DNA of 64,000 nt. It comes from Ectobius pallidus. Its lineage: Eukaryota > Arthropoda > Insecta > Blattodea > Ectobiidae. The notes beneath the pieces are model-generated. The model worked only from the letters and a program-made list of their open reading frames with translations. It was not told the origin of the DNA and did not search any database. A program made the translations under genes and the position numbers. Shown piece after piece: positions 57,494-64,000 of the stretch. The first letter of the stretch is position 1, and every line of letters begins with the position of its first letter. The stretch covers positions 118,353,751 through 118,417,750 of the forward strand of contig CAXKWD010000001.1 of the NCBI GenBank assembly GCA_964059195.1, given 5' to 3'.

Positions 57494-60400
57494 TGGTTCT
57501 GGAGCCATACAAACCTAGGGCAACATTTGTAATTATCATTCTGTACACGGAATTAATGAGATCACGTCAAGAAACAAATCTGAGAGAAGTCACTGCTAAA
57601 ATCAGAAGTGGTAATTAAACATTTTAACATATCGCTACGTATGCTTGAGGCTAGAAGTTATAAATGAACGATACATGAATGAACTCAGTGCCATACAAAT
57701 AGAAAGGGTGGATTTGCGGTGATATTACCGTAAAGCCGCAGGCAAGAAGTTAACCTTATATAGTTATGTAACTGGGAGTATACGTACATCAATGTCAATA
57801 AGACGGCTGTGTTTAAGATTTCCTTATAATTTATTGATTAATTCACATAACTGAATTATAATTTATTTGTATCACTCCAGCACGGAGGAGAGGAAATGCG
57901 GCAGAAGATAGTTTAATGAGGTTACGCATGAATAATACATAACAATCAGAATAAGTTTGCCCATCGTGAGAGCTCATTGTGAACTTTACGAAACTTGGTT
58001 GTTTTATTAAGGAGACTGCCGCTGTCTTATAAAATGCATTACAAATTATTCACTTTAAACATTTAATTAAAGACTTTTGCTATCGTATCTGCGCGTTCAT
58101 TTGCGAGCAGCAGAGTAATACACTAGTGTATAGTAAAAAAAATAAAGCGTGAATTCATGTTGCTTTTCTCGTCTTTGTTCATTCGCATTTCCAGCAATTT
58201 CAACAAACATCAGTATGGACATTTTGTAGACGAGAAAGTATAAGAACATCCAAGTAATATGTTATTTTAAAAGGCATTAGTTACAATGTACTTCATCTGC
58301 TCATACCATAGGCAGTTACTGGGAGTAATGTATTGAACCCAGGAATTTAATGTCAAGTTTTCACATATAAGTTACAGATTTTTGGGTTTCTGAATACAGT
58401 TTTTGTTTATATAAAGAGATACTCGATTATGTGTGGTATATGGAAATCCTGGTTCCATAATATAATACCAAAACGAAATTTTATACTCGGGCAAGGAATT
58501 TCCCCAAGGATGCGATATAAAATATGTCCACAACTTTTCATCTTCCTTACTATCCTGTCTTGAAAAATAATATATATTGCAATTTCCTCAAGCTCGACCA
58601 TAGGTTTTACAATTTTGGAAATTAACTTTATGGTATTGAGGCTTTTCTTGTGAAGCTTGTCTAAACAGTAATATTATATAATAGTCTTTCCTCCACAAAA
58701 CTTACGCTGTATTTAAATTCAACCGTCATAAAAAAGACCTAGCGTGATTAGACAATTAGGCCTATTATCGTTTGTCTCTTTCTGTGAATTTTTAACGATG
58801 GGTGTGCACTGCTATTTATGCCGGTAACCGTTCCTGGAATGTTTTCCCTCGAGTTTCTATGCCTGTAAATCTTCGGACGAGTGACGGCACATTTTCGCAG
58901 AAGTAAATGCCATCGGCTTTGGTCGTATTCGAACCAGCGAACTTGGGTACAGAGCTTTACCGACACCCCCCCTGCTGAATGGGACAAATGCACACTCCTT
59001 GCAAGGCTTCCGTGTAATAGATGTGAAGTGAGATAATCTTATGGGATATGCTAAGGAGTACAAAAAAGTAATTTAAATAAATAAAAACTCATAATGCTTC
59101 ACACAAGATTTTAGTTTTTTTTTCCCCCTAGAGGTTTAGAACTACAGTATATAGACCTACATAATCCCATTAGCCTATTTAGTAATGAGAAGGGTATCAA
59201 GACCGCTAGAGTTTAATTTTCATTCCGCTATGAATCTTTTGGCACTGTGAAAATGCACCAGTCCTGAAAACTGTTTTTGCTCAAAATAGTAGCCTACTTT
59301 ACCAACAAGCTAACAGCTAATTTTGTTGAAAATTCCAAAGAAATTTTTGTATAGGCCTATTTCTTAACATACTAATGTATGTTTGGAGATTTACTTTGAA
59401 TGGTATAATATAGAATAAATTGCATATAGTTTACTATATTTCTAAGCCGGATTAGCTGAAACGATTATGTTACAGTGAAACAATATTAAGTTATTTAAGC
59501 CAGCCATGTTAATTGAATTATTGCCTACTATTTGTAAATAAAGATTTTAAAATGTCTATCATGTATTTAATCAAATAAGAACTACCGGTATACATTTCTA
59601 GCATTCTATTTAAAAGGTCTGTACAAAAAGATATAGCCAACTTACACGACCCTTAGTAAACATCATATTTAAATTATATTGAAGTAAAATAACATATTTT
59701 AAGTGTCATTATTTTATTACAGTTCTACTTTCAGACGTAAATCCATTCTTATGAAAACACTATGTCGGGAAACGAACCTGAAGCTGCCAACTGGGAGATA
59801 GACCAGCACCAACCCGGCGGACATCTGAATATTCATATAACTGTATTTGCATACATAAACATGTCTGAATTCAGCATATTAAACGCCAGTGAAGAAAAAG
59901 CTATTAATTAAGAGAATAATAATACTCAATAACTCTACAACAGTAATTTAATTTGACTTAATTGCTTAATTCGTTTCGACATTAACTGACTGGACAATGC
60001 AAATCGTATCTTAGAAGTAATCTTTGTCCACCTAGACATGATAAATTTATAACCGCATCAATTATAGTAATAATAAAATATAATCTATAGATGGTTTAAT
60101 AAAAGTTTAACGCAATAAACACGCAGTTTATAACCTATTGTATCTATTGTTTTTAGTTATCAGTTTATGTCGGTACGTTTCATTCTTATAATTTATTAAA
60201 TATAACAATATGGTATAATTAATACTCAGAATCTAGGTACTCAAGAACGCAGCTGTCAAGGCACTCGCTTGTAAAGAATGATGCTCTGGATCAAACCCCG
60301 GACAGGTCTGCAATATTTTATTGCAGACAAAAGCCCACCTGTCCTCTTATAACTTTTATTGTTAAGATTCCACTTTGTTTTCTCGTAAATAACTTATTTC

Positions 60401-63114
60401 TACTTCCTGGTCGCTATTGGACTAGATGCAGAGTAAAATCTCCCAAAAACGAAGAAGCATTATATGTTCAGATATCTTGTTTTTATCCTAAACATAACTT
60501 ATCATCATGATCAACCTCATCATAATCACCATTATCTTACCGAGTGAATTGCTGTCCATCGTAGCCTTTCATTCTCAAAGGTCGCGGGTTGAAATTTCGT
60601 TACCAGTAAATCTGGTGTTTTTTCTTGTAGTTTTCAACTCACAGATGTGAATTTAGGATTTGATTATACATGTGGGGCCTAAAATGAATGGAAATATTAC
60701 CAATCATCATCGCCGAATGCGCTGCCATTTTGATGGTTAGACTTCATAAATCCATTTATTTAAGAGTTCGCATGCTAATCATAGGGTATTAGGATTCCAG
60801 ATGTTCCATGTCCATTCCGCTTATATGCTAGTGTTTGATGAAACTCGTAAACTCGAGTTGAATTTATTAAGACTATTCCTTGGATAAAAATGTAACGGAT
60901 TGTACAAATAATAATTACTTTCGTACTTCGTTATATAAAAACAAAAATGACAGCTGCGATATCACGGCATACTATGAATTAACCATTCATGAATCAATAC
61001 GAGCTACCATGTTGTGACCAGTGTTACCAATGGTGCATATAAGACATAGTTAACCTAATTCATGGAAGCTAACAGCAGAACAGAATAAAAGCACACAAAC
61101 TGGCTTGCAACGAATTTAAATTGTGTTTTTAATCAATGTGCATTTATATTATTTCATTTTCTAGACAAGTTGTATAAAATTGTGTTTTTATTTTGTTCAC
61201 TGGCAGCATATCACGTATTAGTCACTGCATATTGATACCTACATTTCCAGTAACGAGCTGACATCTTATCAGATAAAATCACATTCTCAAATTATAGCAA
61301 GTATTTTATAAGATAAACGATCGTGATAGGTCTATATACGAGGAATTGATAACGTTATTGGCCAATATTAAACACGCGGCGTATGAATGGAATAGTCATA
61401 ATAAATAACGTAAATACGCAAGGTTATAGGCCTATAACACAATTGGATATAATAATATAGGTATATTGTAATTATGTCTCGATTACAAAATAGTTCCACT
61501 TCTTACATTAACCATGGGTATTCAAGATTTGTCATCGTACTAATAATGTCTGTTGTTTATGACAGTAACAACTTTGATTAAGAGTATAGTAATTATATTT
61601 AATATAATGTGAGTTATTTGGTATGAAAATTAAAGACAAGCAAACACGAACAAGCAATTATAACATGAAATTCAACTAAATAACAATAAAAGAAAATAGA
61701 AGAGCATCATACCAGTTTTATACGTGGTTAAATATGCCACAAAAATAGAAAAAAAAAACTACGTGCAGTTCCGGAAATTGAACAAATTAGCAAATTAACA
61801 GCTGTAACCTCAACCGCAAATAGTAGTGTAATAATAAAACATACAACTATCCTAGCTGCAGAAAGGGTGACTCTTCTGCATGGGAAAATTGCTAAATATA
61901 TTTTAACGATTTTATGCACCATATATTAAAATCGCTTGCATGTATCATTTTTAGTAGTGTTTGGTTTGAAATGTACGGCTACTATATTTCAGTCCACTTA
62001 CAAATTTAAAGAGATACCTTGGTGAAAACATTGGTTAAAAAAGTCAAACTAGTAAAAAAGTTATTCCAGATAAATAACTTACTGGCATTATATTTTTAAT
62101 GAAATATGCTTTTTTTATTGAGAAACTTTAGTGGTCCTTCTCCGAGGAAAACACGATGTTAGGATAGTTGTCAGTACTTTGGCGCTATAACGAAGGATTA
62201 CTTCCAAAAGTTTCTAATACATTTTTAGGACGTTGATAAATTTAATTTCTGTGGTGATCTATTATGTATAAAAAATTGTTTTTCTATAGTTTCCGCCTAA
62301 TTAACCACTATCAAAAGTATTCACAATTTGCAAAAAATAACAGATTGGTTGTGTCACATTGGTTTTATACATGGACAAGTCATGAAGGATAGAAATAAGT
62401 ATTATAAAAAGGTAAAAAACACATAACTTATTTATCAGAGAGAGCATAATAAAAATTATAGCTGCCCTGACCGAGGTTACCAGAAGATACAGCCTACCAA
62501 GATCAGTCTGTTCAAGATTTGTAAGACGTTGATATTCACTATATATTAAAAATGGTACGCTAGAAGGGTAGAACAGTCAACCCAGTCTTATTAATTTTGT
62601 TAGAAGCTCTATAATCTATTATTTGTATAATTCATGACTTGTTTATGTACAAAACCAACGTGACACAAGCAATTAAATTAAATCTGTCTTTATTTTTTTA
62701 AAAATGTGTATACACTACTTAATTTTCTGATAGTGGTTAATTGGGCCGAAACCATAACAAAAAAATTTCTATTGTTTAATATTCAAATTCACCCTCACAC
62801 AAATTTGTTTGCCCTATTATCGTGCAATTGCATAAACATATGCCTAGATAGTGTATGAATGTATTCGTAGAGTGTTTTCTGAGAAAAAAAGAATTAGAAA
62901 CGTTCCTTTCTATAAACATGTGGTGTTTAAGATTGTCTTTAATTTTATAAAAAATAAACAACACCATACCAAATATTGTTTGTTTCGTGAAATTTTGAAA
63001 ATCTGCGAAATAACTTAAAGATTACAATGAACTCAAAACGAAATATGATGTGCCTACCTTGAAATTTCTTGTCCAAGAAACGTTATTTACTGACTGAAAA
63101 TATTTGATATAACT
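57494..63114. other. AT-rich host DNA, one exon-like segment
   Basis: 5.6 kb with no transposon I can define. Isolated B-box-like sequences occur near 58,930 (minus), 60,290 and 60,585 (plus) and may be SINE crumbs. The segment at 59,735-59,911 is the only coding-like signal and is listed separately. Confidence 0.5.
59735..59911 (+). other. Candidate first coding exon, function unknown
   Basis: Two good acceptors (TTTTATTACAG and TTCTACTTTCAG, ending at 59,722 and 59,734) precede an ATG at 59,762. An in-frame stop lies just upstream, as expected for a start codon. The frame begins MSGNEPEAANWEIDQHQPGG, and its first 70 bases are markedly GC-richer than the surroundings. It stays open for 49 codons to a stop at 59,909-59,911; a possible donor GTATTT after codon 27 would shorten it. 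I do not recognise the protein. Part of it, read on the minus strand, contains GGTTCGTTTCC, so a tRNA-like relic is the main alternative. Confidence 0.3.
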
Positions 63115-64000
63115 AAAGCCCGGATTTTCATGCACTATCAATCTTAAAAACATGCATGCATTCATGCACTATCGTATCTCCAAGTATGCACAATGAAGGG
63201 CGAAACATGCACTATCAAAAATCCGCACTGTACTGCAATATATTTCAATTTATCTTAAATCAATATACAACAACGAGTTTTTACAAATTCTCTTCACTTA
63301 AACTCGTGTATTTATCAGTTAGGACTTTCTTGAACGCAGAAAAGGATCTATCTATTTCACAAGAAGTAACAGGTGCATAGCCCTACTTAAGGGAAGAAAT
63401 TTGACTAAGGGCAGAAATTTGACTGAGGGTGAGATCGAATTCCATGTCTTTTACATTTTCTCCATTTTTCACGTTTTCTGAAGTTTAAGATCAGGGTTTG
63501 AACTAAGTACCTTCTTAAGTTTTCCCTGACTGTCACACCCGTTTCTCCACAACACGATTCTAAAAATATATTCAAAGTCGTCAGCAATGGCTAGTGACTG
63601 ACAAATTCAAGCAGTGAACATTCTGTTTAGCAGTTTTCTTTCAAAGGAAGGTGGTGGGGGTCGGCGAGTCGGAATTTTCTTTTGTAGCCTTGTGTATTAT
63701 ATTACTGTTTATTTAGGGTAAACAGTAAAATGATGCAGGTGGCAGACTCTGTTGCCAAGTCAATCAAAATATTATAGCAATGGTAATAATAATATAAGAA
63801 TAGTGCACAATGCGTACAATGGTAATGCAATACAACATTTTTACGTTTCTTTGAAAAGCCAAGATTTTAGGGAGGCATATTCAAAATATGCACAGTTATG
63901 CATGGTAACTTGATATTATGCACTAAAACCAGAAAATGAGGGTTTATATGCATTAAAAACGTCTGAACATGCTACATTGAGCCCAAAAAATCCAAAACAT
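63115..64000 (+). mobile_element. hAT-like terminus and subterminal repeats, runs off the edge
   Basis: AAAGCCCGGATTTTCATGCAC resembles the left terminus of the hAT relic at 24,440. It is followed by repeated ATGCACTATC motifs (63,130, 63,162, 63,207) and, near 63,886-63,950, further TATGCAC and TATGCATTA motifs. This is typical of subterminal regions. No transposase is recognisable in the 0.9 kb visible, and the far terminus is not in the window. Confidence 0.4.

Noticed and set aside
57005..57508. 167-codon minus-strand open frame, Pro/Arg-rich
   Set aside because: It coincides with a full-length SINE C and its target duplications. The frame is the antisense of the GC-rich SINE body.
1..64000. 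CRISPR arrays, operons, riboswitches, bacterial or phage systems
   Set aside because: No regularly spaced repeats with unique spacers, no dense coding, and base composition and repeats are those of an animal genome.

Overview
This window looks like non-coding DNA from a large, AT-rich animal genome, most likely an insect. The signs are Ty3/gypsy-type LTR retrotransposons whose primer sites match animal cytosolic tRNA-Lys(CUU) and initiator tRNA-Met, decayed mariner and hAT transposons, several tRNA-derived SINE families, and microsatellites in long AT-rich stretches. The SINE style and an abundant TAGGCCTA octamer suggest a cockroach or related polyneopteran, but that is a guess. I recognise no intact host gene, rRNA or tRNA. 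Three short exon-like segments are flagged with low confidence.

Layout. 1-12,643 is host DNA with a 399-bp inverted-repeat cassette (3,009-3,407), an inverted pair of mariner transposase remnants (4,617-5,200), a cluster of SINEs (6.3-9.5 kb) and a foldback element (9,775-10,002). Element 1 (12,648-20,651, minus orientation) is a complete LTR retrotransposon. Its two 1,433-bp LTRs look identical, it has a 4-bp target duplication AGTA and a tRNA-Lys primer site, and it encodes only a 741-residue Gag with no pol. From 20,656 to 45,147 lies host DNA carrying a hAT relic (24,440-25,187) and more SINEs, including an inverted SINE pair (31,715-32,226).

Element 2 (45,152-55,813, minus orientation) is a complete gypsy-type element. 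It has 1.94-kb LTRs, a TATT duplication, a 10-nt initiator-Met primer site inside a perfect hairpin, a polypurine tract, and one uninterrupted 1,630-codon Gag-Pol frame in the order CCHC, protease, reverse transcriptase, RNase H, integrase. From 55,818 to the end is host DNA with a SINE flanked by a perfect 13-bp duplication (57,042-57,493) and a hAT-like terminus running off the right edge.

How the parts relate. Element 2 encodes everything needed for its own copying. Element 1 encodes only a Gag-like protein yet has indistinguishable LTRs, so it probably moved recently using reverse transcriptase and integrase supplied by another element. Element 2 is an unlikely donor: its primer tRNA, Gag and LTRs all differ. 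The most unusual signals are the gag-only Element 1, differences between the Element 2 LTRs confined to about 43 bp of U5, the palindrome that buries its primer site, and the inverted-repeat cassette at 3.0-3.4 kb. All coordinates and comparisons were made by eye.
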